Made by a program: the position numbers and the translations under genes. A DNA stretch of 46,650 bases from Prosthecobacter debontii. GTDB lineage: Bacteria; Verrucomicrobiota; Verrucomicrobiia; Verrucomicrobiales; Akkermansiaceae. Under the pieces are notes generated by a model. It ran no database searches. It saw only the letters and a program-made list of their open reading frames with translations, and had not been told where the DNA came from. The stretch is taken from contig CAMAXN010000018.1 in the NCBI GenBank assembly GCA_945862245.1, forward strand, positions 1 to 46,650. The letters are read 5' to 3'. Shown here one piece after another: positions 16,384 to 23,356 of this stretch (the first letter of the stretch is position 1; every line of letters begins with the position of its first letter).

Positions 16384-16617
16384 ATGAGCAGCATCAAGAC
16401 ACACGTAAAAAAAGGTGATCAAGTTCAGATCATCGCCGGCAACCACAAGGGCAAGAAAGGCATTATCCTCAGCGTCAACGCGGCGAAAGGCCAAGTCGTT
16501 GTCGAAGGCGGCCGCACCGTACAGAAAGCTGTCCGCCGTTCCGAAGCCGATCCCGATGGCGGCATCAAGACCGTCGATGCCCCCGTCCACATCTCCAATG
16601 TAAAGAAACTGGGCTAA
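16384..16617 (+). CDS. rplX: 50S ribosomal protein L24 (short form)
   Basis: L24 initiates 50S assembly. The 77 residues contain the KOW motif: [37 protein letters not shown], followed by a conserved [16 protein letters not shown] segment. It stops right after that block, about 25 residues earlier than the 103-residue E. coli protein, so the zinc-ribbon-like C-terminus of some L24 proteins is absent. The stop codon is clean and no frameshift is evident. Confidence 0.96.
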   Translation: MSSIKTHVKKGDQVQIIAGNHKGKKGIILSVNAAKGQVVVEGGRTVQKAVRRSEADPDGGIKTVDAPVHISNVKKLG

Positions 16618-16681
16618 GTCTTAACAAGGCCGCCCGCGCTTAAGCGTAACCACAAACCACGCGCTGACCCGCTGAAACCAA

Positions 16682-17269
16682 ATGAGCACACCTGCACTAC
16701 TGCAACACTACAAAGACAAGGTTGTTCCAAGCCTCACCAAGAAGCTCGGCTACACCAATCCTCACCAAGTCCCAAGGCTTGAAAAAATCGTCGTCACCTC
16801 ATGTATGGGCAAAGCCCCAGACCGCAAGGTGGCCGTCGATGACGCCGTGACCGAAATCTCCAAGATCACCGGACAGAAGCCTTCCATCACTTTCTCGAAG
16901 AAAGCCGTTGCGAACTTCAAGCTCCGTGAGAATGAACCGCTCGGCGCCCGTGTGACCCTCCGTGGCACCCGTATGTGGGAGTTCCTCCAACGCTTCATCC
17001 ATGTCACCGCTCCAAACATCCGTGACTTTAGGGGCATTTCTTCCAAGTCCTTCGACGGTCGCGGAAACTACGCTTGCGGCATCTCCGACCAGACGATCTT
17101 CCCTGAGATCGAGATTGACCAAGTCAAACGCCAGATTGGTTTCGACCTGATTTTTGTCACCTCCGCCCCCACCGACAACGAAGGCCGCGAGCTCCTCACC
17201 GAACTAGGCATGCCATTCCGCGATAACAAAAAAGCTGACGAGGCCGCCGCCGAACCCGCCATCGCATAA
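16682..17269 (+). CDS. rplE: 50S ribosomal protein L5
   Basis: L5 binds 5S rRNA in the central protuberance. The 195 residues include VPRLEKIVVTSCMG, TGQKPSITFSKKAVANFKLRENEPLGARVTLRG, RDFRGISSKSFDGRGNYACGISDQTIFPEI and the C-terminal TNEGRELL-like block (DNEGRELLTELGMPFR). The next gene in most bacteria is rpsN (S14), but here only 33 bp separate L5 from S8. Confidence 0.98.
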   Translation: MSTPALLQHYKDKVVPSLTKKLGYTNPHQVPRLEKIVVTSCMGKAPDRKVAVDDAVTEISKITGQKPSITFSKKAVANFKLRENEPLGARVTLRGTRMWEFLQRFIHVTAPNIRDFRGISSKSFDGRGNYACGISDQTIFPEIEIDQVKRQIGFDLIFVTSAPTDNEGRELLTELGMPFRDNKKADEAAAEPAIA

Positions 17270-17302
17270 CCCTTACCCAACCACTAAAAGGAAACCACCA
17301 CC

Positions 17303-17698
17303 ATGGCAGTTCTCACAGATCCTATCTCCGACTTCCTCACCCGCTTCAAGAATGCGGCGCGTGCAGGCAACGAGACATTCACCGCACCTTACTCCAAGAT
17401 CAAGGCCGATATCGCCGAGATCCTGAAGCAGGAAGGCTATCTTTGGAAATACGAAGTCGTCACCGGCGAACGCACCGAGCTCAAAGTTAGCCCGAAATTC
17501 GTCGATGGCCGCCCCGTCCTCACAGACCTCAAGCGCGTCTCGAAACCCGGCCGCCGCCAATATGTCGGCTCGCAGGAAATCCCGCGCGTCATGTCAGGCC
17601 TCGGCATCTCAATCCTTTCCACTCCGAAAGGCGTCATGTCAGGCACCTCCGCCAAGCGCCAGAAGCTCGGCGGCGAACTTCTCGCCAACATCTGGTAA
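17303..17698 (+). CDS. rpsH: 30S ribosomal protein S8
   Basis: S8 binds the central domain of 16S rRNA and in E. coli represses the spc operon. The 131 residues read DPISDFLTRFKNAARAGNETFTAPYSKIKADIAEILKQEGYL and end with the hallmark GLGISILSTPKGVMSGTSAKRQKLGGELLANIW. An AAAAGGAAA sequence lies about 11 bases before the ATG and could act as a weak Shine-Dalgarno. No rpsN precedes it. Confidence 0.98.
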   Translation: MAVLTDPISDFLTRFKNAARAGNETFTAPYSKIKADIAEILKQEGYLWKYEVVTGERTELKVSPKFVDGRPVLTDLKRVSKPGRRQYVGSQEIPRVMSGLGISILSTPKGVMSGTSAKRQKLGGELLANIW

Positions 17699-17717
17699 AC
17701 CCGAACCACACAACACC

Positions 17718-18257
17718 ATGTCACGAGTCGGACTCAAACCAATCTCCCTGCCCGCAAAAGTCGCCGTTAAGGTCGAGGGCAATACTGTTCAGGTCGAAGG
17801 CCCCAAGGGCAAACTCGACTTCGCGGTTCCCGCCGGTATTTCTCTTAAAGCCGAGGACGGAAGCGTCATCGTCTCCCGCGCCACCGAGCAGCGCGAGCAC
17901 CGCGCCCTTCACGGCACCGTGCGCAGCATCGTCAACAACATGATCACCGGAGTCTCCACGGGCTTCGTCAAGGACCTTGAAATCCAAGGAGTAGGTCTCC
18001 GCGCCGCCGTGAAAGGATCGGATCTCGACCTTTCCCTCGGCCGCTCGCACCCGCTCCTCCACCCCATCCCATCCGGCCTCACCGTCACGGTGAACGAAAA
18101 CACCAAGATCAAGGTCGAGGGCATCGATAAGCAGCTCGTCGGACAGTTCGCCGCCGAAGTCCGTGGCTTCTATCCGCCCGAGCCTTACAAGGGCAAAGGT
18201 GTCCGCTACGTCGGCGAGAAAGTCCGCCGCAAGGAAGGCAAGAGCGTCGGTAAGTAA
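17718..18257 (+). CDS. rplF: 50S ribosomal protein L6
   Basis: L6 lies near the GTPase-associated centre. The 179-residue protein begins MSRVGLKPISLPAKVAVKVEGNTVQVEGPKGKL and ends with the KVEGIDKQLVGQFAAEVRGFYPPEPYKGKGVRY motif, both characteristic. I chose the ATG at 17718; a longer in-frame reading back to 17505 lies inside rpsH and is spurious. Spacing from rpsH is 19 bp. Confidence 0.98.
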   Translation: MSRVGLKPISLPAKVAVKVEGNTVQVEGPKGKLDFAVPAGISLKAEDGSVIVSRATEQREHRALHGTVRSIVNNMITGVSTGFVKDLEIQGVGLRAAVKGSDLDLSLGRSHPLLHPIPSGLTVTVNENTKIKVEGIDKQLVGQFAAEVRGFYPPEPYKGKGVRYVGEKVRRKEGKSVGK

Positions 18258-18277
18258 CCTGAATCAGCACCATTTCC

Positions 18278-18634
18278 ATGAGCACTATCCAACGCAAAAC
18301 CATCCGCCAGCGAATCCACAGCCGCATCCGCCGCAAGGTGGCCGGCACCCAGGAGCGCCCTCGCCTCGCGGTCTATTTCTCCAACCAGCACGTTTACGCC
18401 CAGCTGATCGACGATTCGGCAGGCCGCACCCTCGTTTCCGCCTCCACCATGGACAAGAGCTTCGAAGGCAACGCCTCCAACATCGCCTCCGCCCAGAAGG
18501 TCGGCCAGCTTGTTGCTGAGCGCGCCCAGGCCGCTAATATCTCCGACGTGGTCTTCGACCGCGGAGGCCATCTCTATCATGGCAAGGTGAAAGCCCTCGC
18601 CGACGCAGCCCGCGAAGCCGGCCTTAAATTCTAA
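18278..18634 (+). CDS. rplR: 50S ribosomal protein L18
   Basis: L18 binds 5S rRNA with L5. The 118 residues contain [46 protein letters not shown] and the C-terminal [27 protein letters not shown] signature. It begins 20 bp after rplF and is followed 11 bp later by rpsE. Confidence 0.98.
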   Translation: MSTIQRKTIRQRIHSRIRRKVAGTQERPRLAVYFSNQHVYAQLIDDSAGRTLVSASTMDKSFEGNASNIASAQKVGQLVAERAQAANISDVVFDRGGHLYHGKVKALADAAREAGLKF

Positions 18635-18645
18635 TTCCCCATCAC

Positions 18646-19377
18646 ATGGCAAATACTCCAGAAAATGAATCCGTACCGGTCGCAGCGACCGCAGCGGAAA
18701 CCCCGACTCCCCAAGCCCCTCCGGCGGCCGTTCCCCAAACCGATGCCCGCTCCGGCGGCTATCAGGGTGGTGGTGGCCAAGGTCGCGGCGGCTTCGGCGG
18801 CGGCGGTGGTGGTGGCGGATTCGGTGGCGGCGGCGGCGGTGGCCGTGGTCGCGGCGGCCCGCGCCGTGAGGAGCGCCAGGCGCTCACCGATTCCGATGGC
18901 AACGAGCTTTCCGAAAAGGTAGTCTTCATCAACCGTTGCGCCAAGGTTGTCAAAGGCGGTCGTCGCTTCAGCTTCTCGGCCCTCGTGGTCTGCGGAGACA
19001 AGATCGGTAAGGTAGGTCTCGGCTTCGGCAAGGCAAACGAGGTGGCGGATGCCATCAAGAAAGCCAGCGAAGCAGCCCGCAAAGTTCTCAAACCAATGAG
19101 CATTGTGGACGGAACTATTCCTCACGAAATCTACGCGGAATTCGGCGGCGGCAAGGTTCTCCTCAAGCCCGCATCGCCCGGAACGGGAATCATCGCCGGC
19201 GGCGGTGTCCGCGCTGTCTGCGAAGCAGTCGGCATTCGTGACATCCTCGCAAAATCCATGGGTTCCTCCAACCACGCCAACGTGGTCAAGGCTACCCTCA
19301 AAGCCCTCTCCTCCGTTCGCACTCGCGACCAGATCCTCGGATCCCGCGGCAAGAAGAAGAAAGAAAAGGCCATCTGA
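18646..19377 (+). CDS. rpsE: 30S ribosomal protein S5 with Gly-rich N-terminal extension
   Basis: S5 acts in mRNA unwinding and decoding fidelity. The canonical part begins near residue 86 ([31 protein letters not shown]) and continues through [22 protein letters not shown] to the C-terminal [19 protein letters not shown]. It is preceded by about 80 extra residues: an Ala/Pro/Thr-rich stretch, then a Gly-rich tract with [20 protein letters not shown]. The total of 243 residues compares with 166 in E. coli. The extension is in frame with no better internal start, so it is probably translated, like the S3 tail. rpmD (L30), normally next, is absent. Confidence 0.96.
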   Translation: MANTPENESVPVAATAAETPTPQAPPAAVPQTDARSGGYQGGGGQGRGGFGGGGGGGGFGGGGGGGRGRGGPRREERQALTDSDGNELSEKVVFINRCAKVVKGGRRFSFSALVVCGDKIGKVGLGFGKANEVADAIKKASEAARKVLKPMSIVDGTIPHEIYAEFGGGKVLLKPASPGTGIIAGGGVRAVCEAVGIRDILAKSMGSSNHANVVKATLKALSSVRTRDQILGSRGKKKKEKAI

Positions 19378-19435
19378 AATTTGAAATTGGATATAATGGA
19401 AAACCCCTAATATCTAGTCTCCCAATATCTAATCA
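19375..19435 (+). repeat. Heptamer-periodic tracts before rplO
   Basis: Two perfect TGAAATT units (19375-19388) begin at the rpsE stop codon. A second group, CTAATAT CTAGTCT and, after one extra base, CCAATAT CTAATCA, spans 19407-19435. The spacer has no ORF and no rpmD remnant that I can recognise. Confidence 0.7.
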
Positions 19436-19449
19436 CCATTAACACAACC

Positions 19450-19935
19450 ATGGAACTCCACAATCTAAAGCCGAACCCCGGCGCCAAGCACCGTACGAAA
19501 CGCCTCGGATCGGGTGAAAGCTCCGGCCTTGGAAAAACATCCGGCAAGGGCAACAAGGGTCAAAAAGCCCGTTCCGGCAGCGGCACACGCGTCGGTTTCG
19601 AAGGCGGCCAGATGCCCCTCCACCGCCGTCTGCCCAAGCGTGGCTTCAACAACTTCGACTTCCGCGATGTCTTCATCGTCGTCAACGTTGGCGATCTAGA
19701 CGACCGCTTCGAGTCCGGCGCAGTCGTCAATGAGAAATCCCTCCGCGAGGTAGGTTTGGTCAACGGCCCCTGCGACAAGATCAAGCTCCTCGGCGACGGC
19801 GAGGTTGAGAAAGCGTTTACTGTCTGCTTCCACAAGGTCAGTAAGACCGCCCGTGAGAAGATCGAGAAGGCGGGTGGCAGTTTCACCGAGCCCGCCCCAA
19901 AGACCCGCACCCCCGCAAAGACGGAAGGCGAGTGA
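19450..19935 (+). CDS. rplO: 50S ribosomal protein L15
   Basis: L15 is a late assembly protein of the large subunit. The 161 residues have the Gly/Arg-rich N-terminus LHNLKPNPGAKHRTKRLGSGESSGLGKTSGKGNKGQKARSG and the GFEGGQMPLHRRLPKRGFNNF block. The C-terminal globular half ends with a short Pro/Thr/Lys tail. It is separated from rpsE by 72 bp of heptamer-type DNA. Confidence 0.97.
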   Translation: MELHNLKPNPGAKHRTKRLGSGESSGLGKTSGKGNKGQKARSGSGTRVGFEGGQMPLHRRLPKRGFNNFDFRDVFIVVNVGDLDDRFESGAVVNEKSLREVGLVNGPCDKIKLLGDGEVEKAFTVCFHKVSKTAREKIEKAGGSFTEPAPKTRTPAKTEGE

Positions 19936-20002
19936 TTCTACGCACCGGCACATATTATGATTCAGAAAAGGAGCTTAGCTCTTTCTTTCCGAGTGTTGAA
20001 AG

Positions 20003-20049
20003 CCCGCCCAGGGCCACTTTTAGAGTTTAAATTATAAAGTTTAAAGTTT
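20003..20049 (+). repeat. Heptamer tract and shared leader element before secY
   Basis: TAGAGTT, TAAATTA, TAAAGTT and TAAAGTT occupy 20021-20048. The 15-mer TAAAGTTTAAAGTTT (20035-20049) is identical to 12907-12921. GAGTT lies exactly 12 bp upstream of it at both sites. CCCGCCCAGGGCC (20003-20015) resembles CCTGCCCAAAGGC (12873-12885) at nearly the same distance. Both elements lie just before an ATG preceded by CCACC. Confidence 0.75.
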
Positions 20050-20061
20050 TCCCGACCCACC

Positions 20062-21558
20062 ATGATCTCCGCCTTCGCGAATACCTGGAAAATCCCCGAA
20101 TTACGGGATCGCATCCTTTTTACCCTTGCTCTTATCGTGATTGTTCGCCTCGGTGTCCACATCACCCTTCCGGGCGTGGATGCCAGCGTAATCAAGGCGT
20201 GGCTAGATGATCTGGCCAAGCAGGGCGCGGACAACCCCACCGGCGGCATGACTGCCCTGCTTACAGTGTTCTCTGGCGGCGGGCTGACTCAAGCGGGAGT
20301 TTTTGCGCTCGGCATCATGCCCTACATCTCCGCGTCAATCATGGTGCAGCTTATGACGGCCATCGTGCCGAAGTTCTCCAAGCTCGCCCGCGAGGACGGC
20401 GGACGCCAGAAGATCACCCAATACACCCGCTATATCACCATCTTGATCGCGCTGGTGCAGGGCTACTTCGTCGCGCAATCCCTCACAAAGCCGGAGAGTA
20501 TTCCCTACATGTCGGGTGTGGAGAAATTCGGAACTCTCGTCCCGAATCCTGATATCTACTGGCTTTTGCTCACCGTGCTCACCATCGTGGCGGGTACCAT
20601 CCTGCTGATGTGGATCGGCGACCAGATCACCGAGAAAGGTATCGGCAACGGCATTTCCATCATCATCACGGTGAATATCATCTCCGCCCTTCCCGGCGCG
20701 CTGATCCAAGCCTGGGGCTTTTTCACCGATGGTGATCCCTTTAAGGCGATTATGATGGTCGTGATGATCACCATTTTACTTATCGTGATAGCGGGCACCA
20801 TTGCGATCACCCAGGCGCAGCGCCGCATTGCCGTGCAATACGCCAAGCGCGTTGTCGGCCGTAAGCAGTTCGGCGGGCAGACACAATACCTCCCACTCAA
20901 GGTAAATTACGCCGGCGTGATGCCGATCATCTTCGCCTCAGCGGTGCTTTCCCTGCCTCCCATCATGCTGAACTGGTTCTTCGCTGGGCAGCCATGGGCC
21001 GTCAAACTTTACGGCGAGCTAGTCGGCGGCGGTATGTGGTATTTTATCCTCGGCGGCATTGGCATCTTCCTATTCTCCTACTTCTGGGTGGCGATGATGT
21101 TTCAACCCTCACAGATCGCCGAAGACCTCAAGCGCAACGGCGGCTATATCCCCGGTCAGCGTCCCGGCAAGCCTACCGCTGATTTCCTCGATTTCACGAT
21201 GACCCGCCTCACCTTTGCGGGTGCGATTTTCCTCGTATCTCTGTTTGTCCTGCCCGCCTTGATCGGTGTGCTCGTCGGCCTCCCGCAGGGATCGCTCGTC
21301 CTCCAGTTCTTCGGTGGTACGTCGCTGTTGATCATGGTCGGCGTGGTGCTCGATGTGATGCGCCAGGTGGAAACACATCTCTTGCAGAAGCACTACGATG
21401 GTTTCCTGCGGAAAGGTAAACTTAAGGGCCGCTACGACCGCCTTGGCAACCAGAGTAACGCCGCACCACGCAACGCGATCGTCTATCTCTGGGTGATCAT
21501 CGCCATTCTGGTTGTGCTGGGTATCACCGCATACATCTACAACCGTAGCCAGGGCTAA
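20062..21558 (+). CDS. secY: Preprotein translocase subunit SecY
   Basis: SecY is the channel of the Sec translocon in the inner membrane. The 498-residue protein shows about ten hydrophobic helices, beginning RDRILFTLALIVIVRLGVHITLPGV. It has the conserved plug and TM2 region (GGGLTQAGVFALGIMPYISASIMVQLM), the ITEKGIGNGISIIITV segment, and the C-terminal cytoplasmic loop KRNGGYIPGQRPGKPTADFL. It is about 55 residues longer than E. coli SecY, with extra residues in periplasmic loops. Its position between rplO and adk is standard. Confidence 0.97.
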   Translation: MISAFANTWKIPELRDRILFTLALIVIVRLGVHITLPGVDASVIKAWLDDLAKQGADNPTGGMTALLTVFSGGGLTQAGVFALGIMPYISASIMVQLMTAIVPKFSKLAREDGGRQKITQYTRYITILIALVQGYFVAQSLTKPESIPYMSGVEKFGTLVPNPDIYWLLLTVLTIVAGTILLMWIGDQITEKGIGNGISIIITVNIISALPGALIQAWGFFTDGDPFKAIMMVVMITILLIVIAGTIAITQAQRRIAVQYAKRVVGRKQFGGQTQYLPLKVNYAGVMPIIFASAVLSLPPIMLNWFFAGQPWAVKLYGELVGGGMWYFILGGIGIFLFSYFWVAMMFQPSQIAEDLKRNGGYIPGQRPGKPTADFLDFTMTRLTFAGAIFLVSLFVLPALIGVLVGLPQGSLVLQFFGGTSLLIMVGVVLDVMRQVETHLLQKHYDGFLRKGKLKGRYDRLGNQSNAAPRNAIVYLWVIIAILVVLGITAYIYNRSQG

Positions 21559-21590
21559 ACTGCGCCTCGGTTGGAGCCCACCCCGTTCCA

Positions 21591-22256
21591 ATGCGAATCG
21601 TCCTACTCGGCCCACCCGCTTCCGGAAAAGGAACTCAGGGGCGCAAGCTTTCTGCGAGCCTCGGCCTCGGATACCTCAGTACCGGTGCGTTGCTCCGCGA
21701 AAACATTGAGGAAAGAACACCTCTCGGCCTCGCCGCCACGCCCATCCTCGCACGCGGTGGCTATCTCCCAGATGAGCTAATGTGCCCCATCCTCGCCGTT
21801 TGGTTAGTAAAAAACGACTCTGGCAAAGGTTGGGTGCTAGATGGCTTTCCCCGCAGTATCCCGCAGGCGGAGTTCCTTGATCGCTGGCTTTCGGAAAACG
21901 GGGCGACGCTCAATGCCGCGGCCGCGCTGGAAGCCCCATTCGATGAGCTTCTCAACCGCATTAGGAATCGCGTCGAATGCCCGGCTTGCCGTTGGTCCGG
22001 ACAGCGCCACGAACTTTCCGCAGGCGACCTTTGCCCGAAATGCGTCACCCCCGCCGCCCCCCGCGACGACGACCGCGAGGAAAATTTTCGCAACCGCCAC
22101 GCCGAATTCATCGACCTCACCATCCCCGTGATCGACTTCTACCGAAGCTCTGGCAAGCTCATCTCCATCCCCGCCACCGGCACCAAGGACGAGACCGCCG
22201 CCATCTTTCTAAGCCATCTCAACCGTCCGGATTCTTCCTTGAAAGTTGAGATTTGA
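21591..22256 (+). CDS. adk: Adenylate kinase with Cys4 LID
   Basis: Adenylate kinase interconverts ATP, ADP and AMP. The 221 residues have the P-loop GPPASGKGT (7-15), in which A-S replaces the usual G-A. They also have the AMP-site region YLSTGALLR, DGFPRS, and the LID, in which Cys130-x2-Cys133 and Cys148-x2-Cys151 form a likely zinc site. RDDDREENFRNR carries LID and CORE arginines. The codons for the last residues (LKVEI) and the TGA lie in a heptamer repeat that continues into the spacer, so the C-terminus has probably been shaped by repeat insertion. Order secY-adk-map is standard. Confidence 0.93.
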   Translation: MRIVLLGPPASGKGTQGRKLSASLGLGYLSTGALLRENIEERTPLGLAATPILARGGYLPDELMCPILAVWLVKNDSGKGWVLDGFPRSIPQAEFLDRWLSENGATLNAAAALEAPFDELLNRIRNRVECPACRWSGQRHELSAGDLCPKCVTPAAPRDDDREENFRNRHAEFIDLTIPVIDFYRSSGKLISIPATGTKDETAAIFLSHLNRPDSSLKVEI

Positions 22257-22266
22257 ATTTTGAAAT
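22239..22266 (+). repeat. Heptamer-periodic tract across the adk-map junction
   Basis: Four units, TTGAAAG, TTGAGAT, TTGAATT and TTGAAAT, run from inside adk through its TGA (22254-22256) to 9 bp before the map ATG. The units are the same family as those before fusA. Confidence 0.9.
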
Positions 22267-22274
22267 TTCCCTCC

Positions 22275-23078
22275 ATGCGCACACGAATCCCCATTAAATC
22301 CCCCAAGGAAATCGAACGTATGCGCGTGTCAGGTCGCGTCGCTTCATCCATACTTCAGCAACTTGCCGACTCGGTTGCTCCCGGAGTCTCTACGAAGGAA
22401 ATCGACGACCTCGCCGCCGACCTCATGGCACAAAACGATTGCAAGAGCGCTTTTCTAAACTACCGCGGTTTTTCCGGTCAGATCTGCATCTCGCTGAATG
22501 AGGAGGTCGTCCACGGCATCGGCGGTCCGCGCCGCATCCAGCCGGGTGATATCGTGAAAATCGATGTCGGCATCATCAAGTCCGGCTTCATAGGCGACAA
22601 TGCCACCACTATAGCCTGCGGTGAAATCCACCTCGAAACGAAACGCCTCCTCGCGGTTACAGAGCAATCACTCTACGAGGCGATTTCCAAAGCCCGCCCC
22701 GGCCGCAAGCTTGCGGATCTATGCGGTGCCGTCGCCGAATATGCAGAGCCCTTCGGCTTCAGCATTGTCCGCGAGTTCGTTGGCCATGGCGTAGGCCGCA
22801 AACTTCACGAGGAACCTCAGGTCCCAAACTTCCGTCCGCGTGGTAAATCCCCGACCCTTATGCCCGGTATGACCCTCGCTATCGAACCCATGGTCAACGC
22901 CGGCGTCCCCGGTGTGCGCATCCTTGACGACGGCTGGACAGTCATCACCGAAGACAGGAAACCCTCTGCCCACTTCGAGCACACCGTCCTCATCACCCAT
23001 GGCGATCCCGAGATCCTTACCGATCGCCCCCGCCGTGCCCTCCCTGAGCAACTCGGTATTCCACCGCTGGAGCACTGA
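22275..23078 (+). CDS. map: Methionine aminopeptidase
   Basis: MAP removes the initiator Met from nascent proteins. The 267-residue type I enzyme starts RIPIKSPKEIERMRVSGRVASSIL. It has the metal ligands in KIDVGIIKSGFIGDNATT (two Asp), GHGVGRKLHEEP (His), TLAIEPMV (Glu) and the last Glu in SAHFEHTVLIT. I chose the ATG at 22275. A TTG at 22260 inside the heptamer tract would add five residues and cannot be excluded. It is the last gene of the translation operon in this window. Confidence 0.95.
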   Translation: MRTRIPIKSPKEIERMRVSGRVASSILQQLADSVAPGVSTKEIDDLAADLMAQNDCKSAFLNYRGFSGQICISLNEEVVHGIGGPRRIQPGDIVKIDVGIIKSGFIGDNATTIACGEIHLETKRLLAVTEQSLYEAISKARPGRKLADLCGAVAEYAEPFGFSIVREFVGHGVGRKLHEEPQVPNFRPRGKSPTLMPGMTLAIEPMVNAGVPGVRILDDGWTVITEDRKPSAHFEHTVLITHGDPEILTDRPRRALPEQLGIPPLEH

Positions 23079-23145
23079 CCTCATTCCCCTCGTTCGCGCC
23101 CAGAGTGGTTAAAATCATTACCCACCTCTTCCACACCGCCACCGA

Positions 23146-23172
23146 AAAACGCCGAGGGATCGGGGGCGTTTT
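23146..23172 (+). terminator. Candidate terminator of the ribosomal operon
   Basis: AAAACGCC (23146-23153) pairs perfectly with GGCGTTTT (23165-23172) around an 11-nt loop, 67 bp after the map stop. The 3' arm ends in TTTT, with no longer T-run, so it is a weak but plausible intrinsic terminator. Confidence 0.5.
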
Positions 23173-23266
23173 GGACGGAGGCGAAGAATTGCCCGCGGCA
23201 GACACCGTGATGTTTCCAGTCCTTTGTCCAGTCAGCCCACTGCAGTCCGCTTCGGATGGACCAACG

Positions 23267-23295
23267 TTTTGGAGGTGAATCTTTTCACCCCAAAA
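23267..23295. repeat. Bulged hairpin between convergent transcripts
   Basis: TTTTGG (23267-23272), a bulged A, and GGTGAA (23274-23279) pair with TTCACCCCAAAA (23284-23295) around a TCTT loop. This gives a 12-bp stem. It lies between map and the CxxCH gene, in a 278-bp gap without genes. Neither strand has a T-run after it, so its role is uncertain. Confidence 0.5.
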
Positions 23296-23341
23296 GCTTG
23301 TCCACCGTACCATTTCGGACGGATTCGATAAGAAACATTGC

Positions 23342-23355
23342 TTTGATCGATCAAA
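23342..23355. repeat. 14-bp perfect palindrome at the end of the CxxCH gene
   Basis: TTTGATCGATCAAA lies 1 bp beyond the stop codon of the minus-strand CxxCH gene. It has no central spacer, so it is more like a protein-binding site than a stem-loop. Confidence 0.55.
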
Positions 23356-23356
23356 C

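Noticed and set aside
18631..19275. 214-codon minus-strand frame opposite rpsE.
   Set aside because: Its Ala/Thr-rich run is the complement of the S5 Gly-rich tract.
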